Of a stretch of DNA of 64,000 nt, positions 43,707-52,426 are shown in pieces (positions within the stretch are counted from its first letter, which is position 1; every line of letters starts with the position of its first letter). Under the pieces are notes generated by a model. The model saw only the letters and a list, made by a program, of their open reading frames with translations, was not told the DNA's origin and searched no databases. A program made the position numbers and the translations under genes. This stretch comes from DASYPQ01 sp036006425 (lineage in GTDB: Bacteria; Planctomycetota; UBA1135; GCA-002686595), in the NCBI GenBank assembly GCA_036006425.1, contig DASYPQ010000027.1:62001-126000 (forward strand), in the 5' to 3' direction.

Positions 43707-45624
43707 GAGCGAGCTCGCGCTCGCGGGTCTGCTCGCGGCCGAGATCGTCGTCTTCGGTGCGACGGGCGGGAGCTTTCTCTCCGTCGCCAACGCCTTCGAG
43801 GTGCTGCGGCTGTCGGTCGAGCTCGGCCTCCTCGCGATCGCGCTCACGCCGATCGTGGTGAGCGGCGGCATCGATCTCGGCGTCGGGTCGATGATGGGCC
43901 TCTCGGCGGTCGTGCTCGGACTCCTGTGGCGCGACGGGGGCATGCCGATCGGTGTGGCCGCCGCGCTGGCCTTGGCGGTGGGCGCGGCGGGCGGCGGATT
44001 GACCGCATTCCTCGTCGCGCGCCTGCGACTGCCGCCGCTCGTCGTCACGCTCGGGACGTTCTCGCTCTACCGTGGTCTCGCAGAAGGCCTCACGGGCGGG
44101 ATCGACAACATCACCGGGTTGCCGTCGGGCTTCACGTGGTTCGGCCAGGGGTATCTCGCGGGCGTGGTGCCGGTCCAGTTGCTCGTGCTCGTCCTGATCT
44201 CCGTTGCGTGGGCCGTGGTGCTGCACCGCACTCCGTTCGGCCGCTCGCTCTACGCGATCGGGCTCTCGCCCGAGGGCGCGCGCCACGCCGGCATTCCGGT
44301 CGCGCGAAGACTCGGGATCCTCTACGTTTTCTCGGGCCTCGTCGCCAGCCTGGCGGCGGTCGTCTACGTCGCTCACCTCGGCCAGGCGAAAGCCGACGCG
44401 GGAACGGGCTACGAGCTCTACGCGATCACCGCGGTCGTGCTCGGCGGCGCGTCGATCGCGGGCGGACGCGGCACGATCGGCGGCACGGTGCTCGGGCTGC
44501 TGTGCATCGCGGTGCTCCAGAACGGCTTGCGCATGGCCGCGAGGCCCGCACCCCTGGCGGGGATCCTCGTGGGCGTCGTGCTGGTCGCCACCCTCGCCGT
44601 GCGCGCAGAGGTCCCTCGCAAGCTCGGGCGCAAGGTCGCGCTCGCGATCGCGGGCGGATTGCTCGCGATCGTGTTCGGCTTCCTCGTCCGCGGCTGGAGG
44701 AGCCCGGCAGCAGCAGGTTCGCATCCGACCGTCGCCATGATGCCGAAGGCCGTCGGCGATCCCTACTTCGTGAGCGCGCGCGAAGGCGCGGAGGAGGCGG
44801 CGCGCGAGCTCGGCGTCGATCTGATCTGGGACGGCCCGACGGATCTCGACCCGGCCAAGCAGAACGAGGTCGTCGAGGCCTGGATCACGCGCCGCGTCGA
44901 CGTCATCGCCGTGAGCGTCGAGAACGTCGCGGGAATCTCGACCGTGCTGCGCAAGGCGCGCGCGGCCGGCATCCGCGTGATCACGTGGGATGCCGACGCG
45001 GAGAAGGACGCCCGCGACCTGTTCATCAACCAGGCGACACCCCAGGGCATCGGCTTCTCGCTCGCGGATCGAGCCGCGCGCCTGCTCGCCGAGCACGGGC
45101 GGCTCGCGATCGTCACGGCGTCGCTGACCGCGGCGAACCAGAACGAATGGATGAAGCACATCCGCGCGCGCCTGGCCGAGCGGCACCCGGGCGTGGAGGT
45201 CGCGGTCGTCCGCCCGAGCGACGGAGACCGCGATCGCGCCTTCTCCGAGACGCAGACGATCCTCAAGGCATTCCCCGACGTGCGCGTGATCGTGGCCATC
45301 GCGGCGCCCGCGGTGCCCGGGGCGGCCGAGGCGGTCAAGCAATCGGGGCGGGAAGACGTGCACGTCATCGGCCTCTCGCTCCCGAATCTGTGCAAGCCCT
45401 ACGTGCGCACGGGCGTCGTCGACTCGATCGTGCTGTGGAACACGATCGACCTCGGCTACCTGACGGTCCACGTCGCGGATGCGCTGGCGCGGAGGAGGCT
45501 CGCTCCGGGCGCGACGGTGTTCGCAGCCGGACGCCTGGGGACGATCGAGGTGCGCGGCGACGAGGTGCTGCTGGGAGAGCCGTTCACGTTCGATCGCGAG
45601 AACATCGAGAGATTCGACTTCTGA
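43696..45624 (+). CDS. Fused permease and substrate-binding protein of the rhamnose ABC importer (RhaQ-RhaS)
   Basis: 642 residues from a GTG overlapping rhaP by 11 bases. Residues 1-310 are a second CUT2 permease (LTPIVVSGGIDLGVGSMMGL, LPPLVVTLGTFSLYRGL, AIGLSPEGARHAGI, AVVLGGASIAGGRGTIGG). An extra hydrophobic helix at about 316-335 (ALAIAGGLLAIVFGFLVRGW) is followed, after a short linker, by a periplasmic sugar-binding protein of the peripl_BP_4/RhaS type from about 342: TVAMMPKAVGDPYFVSAREG, GVDLIWDGPTDLDPAKQ, VIAVSVENV, VITWDADAEKDAR, FINQATPQGIG and VIGLSLPNLCKPYVR. These two parts are usually separate proteins; here the receptor is tethered to its own channel. No in-frame stop separates them, and there is no signal peptide on the binding part other than the linking helix. 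Confidence 0.9.
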   Translation: MRPRSELALAGLLAAEIVVFGATGGSFLSVANAFEVLRLSVELGLLAIALTPIVVSGGIDLGVGSMMGLSAVVLGLLWRDGGMPIGVAAALALAVGAAGGGLTAFLVARLRLPPLVVTLGTFSLYRGLAEGLTGGIDNITGLPSGFTWFGQGYLAGVVPVQLLVLVLISVAWAVVLHRTPFGRSLYAIGLSPEGARHAGIPVARRLGILYVFSGLVASLAAVVYVAHLGQAKADAGTGYELYAITAVVLGGASIAGGRGTIGGTVLGLLCIAVLQNGLRMAARPAPLAGILVGVVLVATLAVRAEVPRKLGRKVALAIAGGLLAIVFGFLVRGWRSPAAAGSHPTVAMMPKAVGDPYFVSAREGAEEAARELGVDLIWDGPTDLDPAKQNEVVEAWITRRVDVIAVSVENVAGISTVLRKARAAGIRVITWDADAEKDARDLFINQATPQGIGFSLADRAARLLAEHGRLAIVTASLTAANQNEWMKHIRARLAERHPGVEVAVVRPSDGDRDRAFSETQTILKAFPDVRVIVAIAAPAVPGAAEAVKQSGREDVHVIGLSLPNLCKPYVRTGVVDSIVLWNTIDLGYLTVHVADALARRRLAPGATVFAAGRLGTIEVRGDEVLLGEPFTFDRENIERFDF

Positions 45625-45676
45625 GCGGACCAGGTCTCGGCTCGGTCGCTCTTCGACCTACGCACTTTGTCCCGCG

Positions 45677-45695
45677 CGGCCGGGCACTTCGGCCG
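45677..45695. other. Short hairpin between the rha operon and tnaA
   Basis: CGGCCG (45677-45682) and CGGCCG (45690-45695) can pair around a 7-base loop in the 156-base gap between rhaQS and tnaA. No T tract follows, so a factor-independent terminator is not supported; it could be chance in G+C-rich DNA. Confidence 0.25.
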
Positions 45696-45780
45696 ATCGC
45701 CGTCGCGGGCAACACGTTCTACCGTCGGGTTCCTTGAGGTCGCGAGGGATCGTCGCCGGCGCCGAGGGAGGGCCGCCTTC

Positions 45781-47190
45781 ATGAGCAAGAACACCCGCAA
45801 GCTTCCGATCATCGAGCCGTTCCGGATCAAGTCCGTCGAACCGATCCGCATGACGACGCGCGAGGAGCGCGAGGGCGTCCTCGAAGTCGCCGGCTACAAC
45901 CTGTTCGGCGTGCGAGCCGAGGACGTGCTCATCGATCTCCTGACCGACAGCGGCACGAGCGCGATGTCGGGCGAGCAGTGGGCCGCGATGATGCGCGGAG
46001 ACGAGTCGTACGCCGGCTCGAAGAGCTTCGACCGGTTCCGCGACGCGGTGCGCGAGATCTTCGGATTCCAGGAGGTGATCCCCGCCCACCAGGGCCGCGC
46101 GGCCGAGCATCTCCTGTTCCAGTCGATCGCCGGGCCGGGGCAGGTGATCCCGAGCAATACCCACTTCGACACGACGCGCGCGAACGTCGAAGCGTGCGGA
46201 GCGACGGCGATCGACCTGCCTTGTCGCGAGTCCGCGGATCTCACGAGCGGCTTCCCCTTCAAGGGCAACGTCGATCTCGAAGCCCTCGATGCCTGCCTGC
46301 ACGAGTACCGCGGAGACGTCCCGCTCGTCCTCGTGACGATCACGAACAACGCCGGCGGCGGCCAACCGGTCAGCCTCCAGAACCTGCGCGGGGTGCGCGA
46401 GCTCTGCGATCGACACGGCACGCGTCTCTACATCGATGCGTGTCGATTCGCGGAGAACGCCTGGCTCGTTCGCCGGCGCGAGCCCGGGAAGAGCCACTGT
46501 TCGCCGAGGTCCATCGCGCGCGAGATGTTCGATCTCGCCGACGGGTGCACGATGAGCGCGAAGAAGGACGGCCTCGCGAACATCGGGGGATTTCTCGCAT
46601 GTCGCGATGCAGCCCTCGCCGCGCGCGTGCGGCAGATCATGGTCGTCACGGAGGGCTTCCCGACCTACGGGGGCATGGCCGGGCGCGATCTCGAAGCGAT
46701 CGCGCAGGGTCTGCGCGAAGTGCTGGACGAGAGCTATCTCGAGTACCGCCACGCGAGTATCCGCTACGTCGTCGATCGCCTCGCTCGCCGCGGGATCCCG
46801 GTCGTGCTGCCCGCCGGTGGACACGCGGTGTTCCTCGACGCGCTGCGGTTCCTGCCTCACCTCGACCGGAGCGAATTGCCGGGGCAGGCGCTGGCGATCG
46901 AGCTCTACCTCGAGGGCGGGATCCGCTCCTGCGAGATCGGGAGCGTCATGCGCGGCGCCGCGGGCAAGCCTTCGCGCCACGAGCTCGTGCGACTCGCGAT
47001 TCCGAGGCGCACCTACACGCAGAGCCACATGGACTACGTGATCGAGGTCGTGGCTTCGGTCTTCGAGCGACGCGACGACGTCGCAGGTCTTCGCATCGCG
47101 GAGGCTCCGGACGTGCTCCGGCACTTCAGCGCGCGGTTCGCGCGCACGAACGGCACCTTGGAACGGAGGTCGACATGCGCTCCGCAGTAG
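45781..47190 (+). CDS. tnaA: Tryptophanase
   Basis: 469 residues. A PLP beta-eliminating lyase: the Schiff-base Lys is in TMSAKKDGLANIGG (K262), with YIDACRFAENA, TEGFPTYGGMAGRD and IPRRTYTQSHMDYVIE in family order. Two residues separate tryptophanase from tyrosine phenol-lyase: the Asp in NTHFDTTR (D130, equivalent to TnaA Asp137, Thr in TPL) and the Ile in RSCEIGS (I386, equivalent to TnaA Ile396, Arg in TPL). Both are of the tryptophanase kind. It splits Trp to indole, pyruvate and ammonia. The ATG at 45781 starts at the conserved LPIIEPFRIKSVEPI region. The end overlaps the PFOR gene by 16 bases. I see no TnaC-type leader peptide upstream. Confidence 0.87.
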   Translation: MSKNTRKLPIIEPFRIKSVEPIRMTTREEREGVLEVAGYNLFGVRAEDVLIDLLTDSGTSAMSGEQWAAMMRGDESYAGSKSFDRFRDAVREIFGFQEVIPAHQGRAAEHLLFQSIAGPGQVIPSNTHFDTTRANVEACGATAIDLPCRESADLTSGFPFKGNVDLEALDACLHEYRGDVPLVLVTITNNAGGGQPVSLQNLRGVRELCDRHGTRLYIDACRFAENAWLVRRREPGKSHCSPRSIAREMFDLADGCTMSAKKDGLANIGGFLACRDAALAARVRQIMVVTEGFPTYGGMAGRDLEAIAQGLREVLDESYLEYRHASIRYVVDRLARRGIPVVLPAGGHAVFLDALRFLPHLDRSELPGQALAIELYLEGGIRSCEIGSVMRGAAGKPSRHELVRLAIPRRTYTQSHMDYVIEVVASVFERRDDVAGLRIAEAPDVLRHFSARFARTNGTLERRSTCAPQ

Positions 47191-50100
47191 AGAAGGAAGG
47201 CTCGATCGTCCCGACCAAGGTCGAGACCGCGTACCCGGGGCTGCATGCGACGGTCGACGGATCCGGATCGGTCGTCTGGGTCGAGAAGCACATCGGGCAG
47301 GGCGCCTGCGCCTACCCGATCACGCCCTCGACGCCGATGGGCGAAGGCTTCCAGGCCGAGGTCGCCAAGGGCGGCGTGAACCTGTGGGGCGAGAAGCTGT
47401 TCTTCCTCGAGGCCGAATCGGAGCACAGCTCGGCGTCGGCGTGCGAGGGGTTCGCTCTCGCGGGCGGGCGCGTCACGAACTTCACCAGCGGGCAAGGCCT
47501 CGTCCTGATGAAGGAGGTCTTGCACGTGATCTCGGGCAAGCGTCTGCCCGTCGTGTTCCACATCGGCGCGCGCGCGCTGACCTCTCAGGCGCTGAACATC
47601 CACTGCGGTCACGACGACGTGATGGCGGTGCGCGACTGCGGGTGGGGGATGCTCTTCGCGCGGAACGCGCAGGAGGCCGCCGACTTGGCGCTGATCGCCC
47701 GGCGTGCGGCGGAGGACTCGCAGACCCCGTTCTTCAACGTGCAGGACGGTTTCATCGGAACCCACACGGTGGAGAGCGTGCGTCTCCCCGAGCCCGAGCT
47801 CATGGAGCGCTTCGTCGGCTCGCCTTCGACGAAGCTCACGAGCCTGTTCGACCCGTCGAAGCCGGTCCTCTCCGGCCCCGTGCAGAACCAGGAGAGCTAC
47901 ATGCGCGGCCGCGTGGCGCAGCGATTCTTCACCGATCGCGTCCAGCCCGCACTCGAGGATGCCTTCGCGGAATTCGCGCTCTTCACCGGGCGACGCTACG
48001 GCCTCGTCGATGCCTGGCGGATGGAGGACGCTGACGTCGCGATCGTCGGAATGGGTTCGATGATGGAGACGGCCGCCGCCGCGGCGGACTGGATGCGCAG
48101 TCATCGCGGATTGAAGGTCGGCATCGTCCACGTGACGGCCTATCGACCGTTCCCCGGCGCGGAGCTCGTGCGCCTGCTGCGCAACTGCCGCGCGGTCGCC
48201 GTGGTCGAGCGCACGGACGATCCCTTGGCGCAGGCGAATCCCCTGGCCTCCGAGCTCCAAGCCTCGTTCGCCGCGGCGAGTTCGGGAACACCGGGCTATC
48301 CGCAGATCGAGTGGATGCCGCGCTTCTTCTGCGGCGTCGCGGGACTGGGCGGGCGCGAAGTGCGTCCCGGCGACTTCGTCGAGATCGCCGAGAAGCTCCT
48401 CGTCGGTCGCAGCGGCACGTTCGCCATCGGCGTCCGGCACCCGCTCGCGCTCGACCGCACGATCGACCCCGACGTCGGGCCGGAGGGCGCGTTCCGGATG
48501 CGCGGCCACTCGGTCGGAGGCTTCGGCTCGGTGACCACGAACAAGGTGATCGCGAGCGTCGCGGCCGACGTGTTCGGGAAACACGTGCAGGCCTTCCCGA
48601 AGTACGGCTCGGAAAAGAAGGGACTGCCGACCTCCTACTACCTGACCGTCGCCGACGAGCACGTGCGACTCCACGGGGAGCTCTCCCACGTCGATCTCGT
48701 CGCGCTCCACGAACTCACGGCGTTCGAGCAGGGGAATCCGCTCGCGGGGCTCGCGCCCGGCGGAACCTTGTTCCTGAACACGGCCCTCGCGGGCGACGAG
48801 CTCTGGAAAGCGATCCCGCCGGCCTCCAGGCGCAAGATCCGCGAGCTCGGGGCCCGCCTCCTCGCGCTGGACACGACCGCGATCGCGAAGGAGCTCGCAC
48901 CTTCCGCCGAGCTGGTGCTGCGAATGCAGGGCATCGCGCTGCTCGGCGTCTTCCTGCGCGCGACACCGTTCCGCGAGGAGAGGAATCTCCCCGAAGCCGG
49001 ATTGCTCGCTTCCGTCGAGAAGGCGCTCGAGAAGTACTTCGGCAAGCGCGGCCGCGCCGTCATCGAAGCCAACTTGAGGGCGGTCGAGCGCGGCTACCGC
49101 GGCGTGCGGGAGGTCCCGATTCCGCGCGAGGACCCGCCCGAGGAAACGCGGGTCGCGCCGGCTTCGGCGCCGGGCGCGTGCGAACCCTTCGGCTGTGTGC
49201 TCGCCGCCTACGCGTCGGGCACCGAGGAGGACCTGGAGGCCGACGTGGAGTCGGCGCGGAGCCTGATTCCCCCCGGAAGCGCGGCGCGCCGCGATTTCGT
49301 GCATCTGGCGCCGGAGATCCCCGAGCTCGCTCCCGCGGCCTGCGTCGGCTGCATGGAGTGCGTCGCGGCGTGTCCCGACAGCGCGATCCTCGCGAAAGTC
49401 GCGCTCCCCGACGTGCTCGACTGGACGCTCCGCGGCGAAACGGACGCGTTGCAACGCGACCACGTCCGTTCCCAGTTCGTCGTCACGCAGAAGTTCCACG
49501 CGCTCCCCGAGAAGAAGGGCGAGCAAGGCGGCCTCTTCGGCCTGGCGATCGATCCGACGAAGTGCAAGGGCTGCGGCGAGTGCATCGAGGTGTGCGGCAG
49601 CCACGCCGCGCTCCGCATGATCCCGAAGACCCCTCGGGTCCTCGCGCACGTTGCGTCGACGGCGCGACTTCTCCGGCAGCTCCCTCCGACTCCGGCGCGC
49701 TTCCTCTCGGAGAAGGCGATCGGGGATCTGATGCTGTCCGATGCGGCCTGGCTCTACGAGGGCGGGGCGGGATCGTGCATGGGGTGCGGGGAGGGAACCG
49801 TGATCCGCATGCTCCTCGCCGCCACGGGGTTCACCTTCGGGCGCGAGAACATGGGGCTCGTCGCGGCGACGGGCTGCAACTCGGTGTTCGGGAGCACGTA
49901 CCCCTACAACCCGTTCCTCGTGCCGTGGACGAACTCGCTGTTCGAGAACTCCGCCACGGTGGCGATGGGGATCCGCGGGCGCTGGGACCAGCTCGGCTGG
50001 CAGAAGAAGCGCTTGTGGGTGATCGCCGGCGACGGCGCGATGTACGACATCGGCTTCCAGGCGCTCTCGCGTCTCCTCGTCTCGGGGATGGACGTCAAGG

Positions 50101-50702
50101 TGCTCGTGCTCGACACGCAGGTGTACTCGAACACGGGCGGGCAGGCGTCGGGGTCCACCTTCGTCGGACAGGAGGCCAAGATGGCCGCGTTCGGCGACGC
50201 GTCGCAAGGGAAGGTCGAGCGGCGCAAGGAGCTCGGCATCCTCTGCGCGATGCACCCGCGCGTGTTCGTCGCGCAGACGACACCGGCGCACGTGAATCAC
50301 TTCTACAAGGCCGTGATGGAAGCCAACGCCTTCCCGGGACCGGCTGTCGTGATCGCGTACGCGCCGTGCATGCCCGAGCACGGGATCGCTGACGACATGG
50401 CTTCGCACCAGTCGAAGCTCGCGGTCGAGTCGCGCGCCTTCCCGCTGTTCGTCCACGATCCGCGCAAGGGGGAGACTCTCGCCGAGCGCCTGGACCTCAA
50501 GGGCAATCCGGCGGTGAAGGAGGATTGGTTCACGAATCCCAAGACGGGCGAGGCGGTCGATTTCATCGCGTTCGCGAGGACCGAGGGCCGGTTCGGTCGG
50601 CACTTCGGCGCCGACGGGAAACCGTCGGAGGCGCTCGTCGCGGGCCAGACGGACCGACTCAAGAACTGGAGGCTGCTGCAGGAACTGGCCGGCGTGCGGT
50701 GA
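47175..50702 (+). CDS. nifJ: Pyruvate:ferredoxin (flavodoxin) oxidoreductase, single chain
   Basis: 1175 residues, the usual homodimeric length, from an ATG 4 bases after GGAGGT. It oxidises pyruvate with CoA to acetyl-CoA, CO2 and reduced ferredoxin. The order is canonical: pyrimidine-binding domain (CAYPITPSTPMGE, about 35-47), transketolase-like domain (GMGSMMETAA, VTAYRPFPG), the gamma domain (GHSVGGFGSVTTNK, FPKYGSEKKGLPT, about 440-480), two 4Fe-4S motifs CVGCMECVAACP (about 721) and CKGCGECIEVCG (about 797), and the TPP domain with the proximal-cluster Cys in SCMGCGEG and GDGAMYDIGF..VYSNTGGQAS. Oxygen-sensitive enzymes of this kind suggest anaerobic or micro-oxic metabolism. It overlaps tnaA, whose product pyruvate is its substrate. 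Confidence 0.96.
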   Translation: MRSAVEKEGSIVPTKVETAYPGLHATVDGSGSVVWVEKHIGQGACAYPITPSTPMGEGFQAEVAKGGVNLWGEKLFFLEAESEHSSASACEGFALAGGRVTNFTSGQGLVLMKEVLHVISGKRLPVVFHIGARALTSQALNIHCGHDDVMAVRDCGWGMLFARNAQEAADLALIARRAAEDSQTPFFNVQDGFIGTHTVESVRLPEPELMERFVGSPSTKLTSLFDPSKPVLSGPVQNQESYMRGRVAQRFFTDRVQPALEDAFAEFALFTGRRYGLVDAWRMEDADVAIVGMGSMMETAAAAADWMRSHRGLKVGIVHVTAYRPFPGAELVRLLRNCRAVAVVERTDDPLAQANPLASELQASFAAASSGTPGYPQIEWMPRFFCGVAGLGGREVRPGDFVEIAEKLLVGRSGTFAIGVRHPLALDRTIDPDVGPEGAFRMRGHSVGGFGSVTTNKVIASVAADVFGKHVQAFPKYGSEKKGLPTSYYLTVADEHVRLHGELSHVDLVALHELTAFEQGNPLAGLAPGGTLFLNTALAGDELWKAIPPASRRKIRELGARLLALDTTAIAKELAPSAELVLRMQGIALLGVFLRATPFREERNLPEAGLLASVEKALEKYFGKRGRAVIEANLRAVERGYRGVREVPIPREDPPEETRVAPASAPGACEPFGCVLAAYASGTEEDLEADVESARSLIPPGSAARRDFVHLAPEIPELAPAACVGCMECVAACPDSAILAKVALPDVLDWTLRGETDALQRDHVRSQFVVTQKFHALPEKKGEQGGLFGLAIDPTKCKGCGECIEVCGSHAALRMIPKTPRVLAHVASTARLLRQLPPTPARFLSEKAIGDLMLSDAAWLYEGGAGSCMGCGEGTVIRMLLAATGFTFGRENMGLVAATGCNSVFGSTYPYNPFLVPWTNSLFENSATVAMGIRGRWDQLGWQKKRLWVIAGDGAMYDIGFQALSRLLVSGMDVKVLVLDTQVYSNTGGQASGSTFVGQEAKMAAFGDASQGKVERRKELGILCAMHPRVFVAQTTPAHVNHFYKAVMEANAFPGPAVVIAYAPCMPEHGIADDMASHQSKLAVESRAFPLFVHDPRKGETLAERLDLKGNPAVKEDWFTNPKTGEAVDFIAFARTEGRFGRHFGADGKPSEALVAGQTDRLKNWRLLQELAGVR

Positions 50703-50744
50703 TCCCCGGCCGGCTCGCACGCGGCTCGGGACGCGCCGCGAGAT

Positions 50745-51260
50745 TCAGAGCACGCGTCCTTCCGCAACGCAGCGGACGACGTCGGAACTCGTGATGACAC
50801 CGACGACCTTCTCGTGCTGGGCGACGATCACCCGGTGCACGTGCTCCTGGGCCATCCGCTGACACACTTCGCGCAGGGTCGCTCCGGGTTCGACCGTCAC
50901 GAACTTCCGATTCATCCATTGGGCCACCGTGTCCGAGCCGAACTGAGCCGGGCTGTAGTCCTCCATCCGGAGGATCGCGTCCTCGTTCCGGTCTCCGTCC
51001 TCCTCTTCGCTCGGAGGCTCGCTCATCGTCCATTCCCCGCGGGTCGCCTCGAGCCGCCCCGAGTGCACGTGCTCGGCTCGCGTCACGTCGCGCGTGCTGA
51101 GGACGCCGAGGAGCCTCTCGGCCTCGTCCACGACCGGCGCACCGCTGATCTCGAGTTCGTCGAGAGTCCGGATCGCGTTCTCGATCGGCATCGTGGCGTC
51201 GAGCTTCACGACGTCGCGCTGCATGATGTCCTTGGCTTGGATGCTGATGGTTCGTTTCAC
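50745..51260 (-). CDS. CBS domain pair protein
   Basis: 171 residues from a GTG preceded by AGGAGG at a 7-base spacing. The first CBS motif (AKDIMQRDVVKLDATMPIEN..GAPVVDEAERLLGVLSTRDV, about 9-58) and the second (VAQWMNRKFVTVEPGATLRE..HRVIVAQHEKVVGVITSSDVV, about 112-164) are separated by an acidic linker of about 50 residues rich in Glu and Asp. CBS pairs bind adenosine nucleotides and report energy state. No fused effector is present, so it would act on a partner. It is convergent with the PFOR gene and faces a secreted protein. Confidence 0.88.
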   Translation of the reverse strand: MKRTISIQAKDIMQRDVVKLDATMPIENAIRTLDELEISGAPVVDEAERLLGVLSTRDVTRAEHVHSGRLEATRGEWTMSEPPSEEEDGDRNEDAILRMEDYSPAQFGSDTVAQWMNRKFVTVEPGATLREVCQRMAQEHVHRVIVAQHEKVVGVITSSDVVRCVAEGRVL

Positions 51261-51713
51261 GGCGGTGCCTCCTGGGGGAATGTCGACTCGGGATGTCCGG
51301 GATTCGCGCCTTCATTCCAGCCGGAAAGAGTGCTTCGCCCCATTCCTCCTAGTGCGCAGACGCCGGAGACAACGTGAGTACGCGCGAGCGTGTCGGGCGC
51401 CGTGCGAGCCGACGTCGACGATTGCTTGCGCCCGCGAAGAAAGCCGCGCGAGGCCCCCGGCGAACGGCGGACGGAGAGGTTCGTCTGCACGCGTGCGCAC
51501 ACGTGCGTATCCGAGAATCGGGGCGTGTAACTGCTTGAGCCGGTGCGAGTTGCAGTAGCGTGATCGATCCCCCGAGCGCGTCGTCCCCCGAGCCGACGCC
51601 TCGCGCCGCGGAGGGGCACATGCCTTGCGATGTCCGTCGACATCAAGCAACCCCAATCGCTGGTGCCGCCGCTCTCGCAATGGGAGCCGGCGACTGGAAC
51701 AAGGAGGTTTGTC
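51261..51713. other. Divergent intergenic region, CBS gene / Cys-module gene
   Basis: 453 bases that should hold two divergent promoters. I see the strong ribosome sites at both ends (AGGAGG before the CBS gene, AAGGAGG before 51714), several short frames on both strands that lack family features, and no confident -35/-10 pair or repeat. A GG...GC pair near 51540 has an 8-base spacing, which does not fit the sigma-54 rule. Confidence 0.4.
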
Positions 51714-52322
51714 ATGTTCAAGACGAGATCATTCTGGACGCTCGCCGCCCTCGTGGCGGTGACGACCGTTGCAACCGCGCAGACTCACATCCGCGGAAAC
51801 CGCGGAGACGTCGGCGGCAAGGTCGTCGGTGTCGTGGGCGACTCCGGTCTGCCCGTTTGCTTCGGCGACGGGAGCTGGGGGAGATGCCCGGTCAACAATC
51901 CGGGCGCACCGGGCCATGGGTGCGACAACTCACTGGGCACGGGGGGCGCGGTGCTGAGTGCGCAAGGCATGCCGAGCCTCGCCAAGGACACGATGATGCT
52001 CTCCGTCGCGGAGCTGCCGGCCGGCACGACGGCCGTGTTCATGCAAGGACGGAACCTGTCGAATCCGTCGTACCCGTTCGGTGACGGCCTGATGTGCCTG
52101 GGAGGCCAGGTCCTCCAACTCGGAATGAAGCGCACCGTCGGCGGCGGCTCGGTGTTCCCCGACTTCGGAGATCAGTCCCTCAGCCAAGCCGGAAAGATTC
52201 CGTACTTCGGTCGGACGGTCGTCTACCAGGTCCTCTATCGGGATGTGGGATTCGTCACCGGAACCGGTCGGTTCGATACCTTCAACCTGAGCAACGCCTG
52301 GTTCACTTCCTGGATTCCGTGA
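51714..52322 (+). CDS. Small secreted protein made of the planctomycete Cys/Gly-rich module
   Basis: 202 residues. The ATG at 51714 has a perfect AAGGAGG 7 bases upstream. A signal peptide (FWTLAALVAVTTVATAQ) is followed by a short Gly-rich segment and then almost only the module seen at the end of the protein at 31991-33043: VCFGDGSWGRCPVNNPG, GHGCDNSLGTGGAVLSAQG, FGDGLMCLGG, VVYQVLYRDV and FNLSNAWFTSW. One Cys of the usual CPC pair is replaced (RCPV). It is thus a stand-alone version of the domain. Function unknown; export is clear. Confidence 0.85.
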   Translation: MFKTRSFWTLAALVAVTTVATAQTHIRGNRGDVGGKVVGVVGDSGLPVCFGDGSWGRCPVNNPGAPGHGCDNSLGTGGAVLSAQGMPSLAKDTMMLSVAELPAGTTAVFMQGRNLSNPSYPFGDGLMCLGGQVLQLGMKRTVGGGSVFPDFGDQSLSQAGKIPYFGRTVVYQVLYRDVGFVTGTGRFDTFNLSNAWFTSWIP

Positions 52323-52426
52323 TGGTGGGCAATCCGCGCGGGACCGGACAGCTCGATCGCTGTTCGGCCCCGCGCGCGTATGTGAATATCGACGTGCCGC
52401 CAGTGCTATCATCCCGCGATTCCGTG

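Noticed and set aside
45625..45780. Searched for a TnaC-like leader peptide or attenuator before tnaA
   Set aside because: No short frame with a Trp codon and ribosome site is present; only a weak 6-base hairpin was found.
45781..47190. Tyrosine phenol-lyase as an alternative to tryptophanase
   Set aside because: The TPL-specific Thr and Arg positions are Asp and Ile, as in tryptophanase.
47034..50720. A minus-strand open frame of over 1200 codons opposite the PFOR gene
   Set aside because: The plus strand encodes complete PFOR domains and Fe-S motifs in this interval; the antisense frame has no recognisable domain.
51500..51600. Sigma-54 promoter in the CBS/Cys-module intergenic region
   Set aside because: The GG and GC elements are separated by 8 rather than 10 bases.
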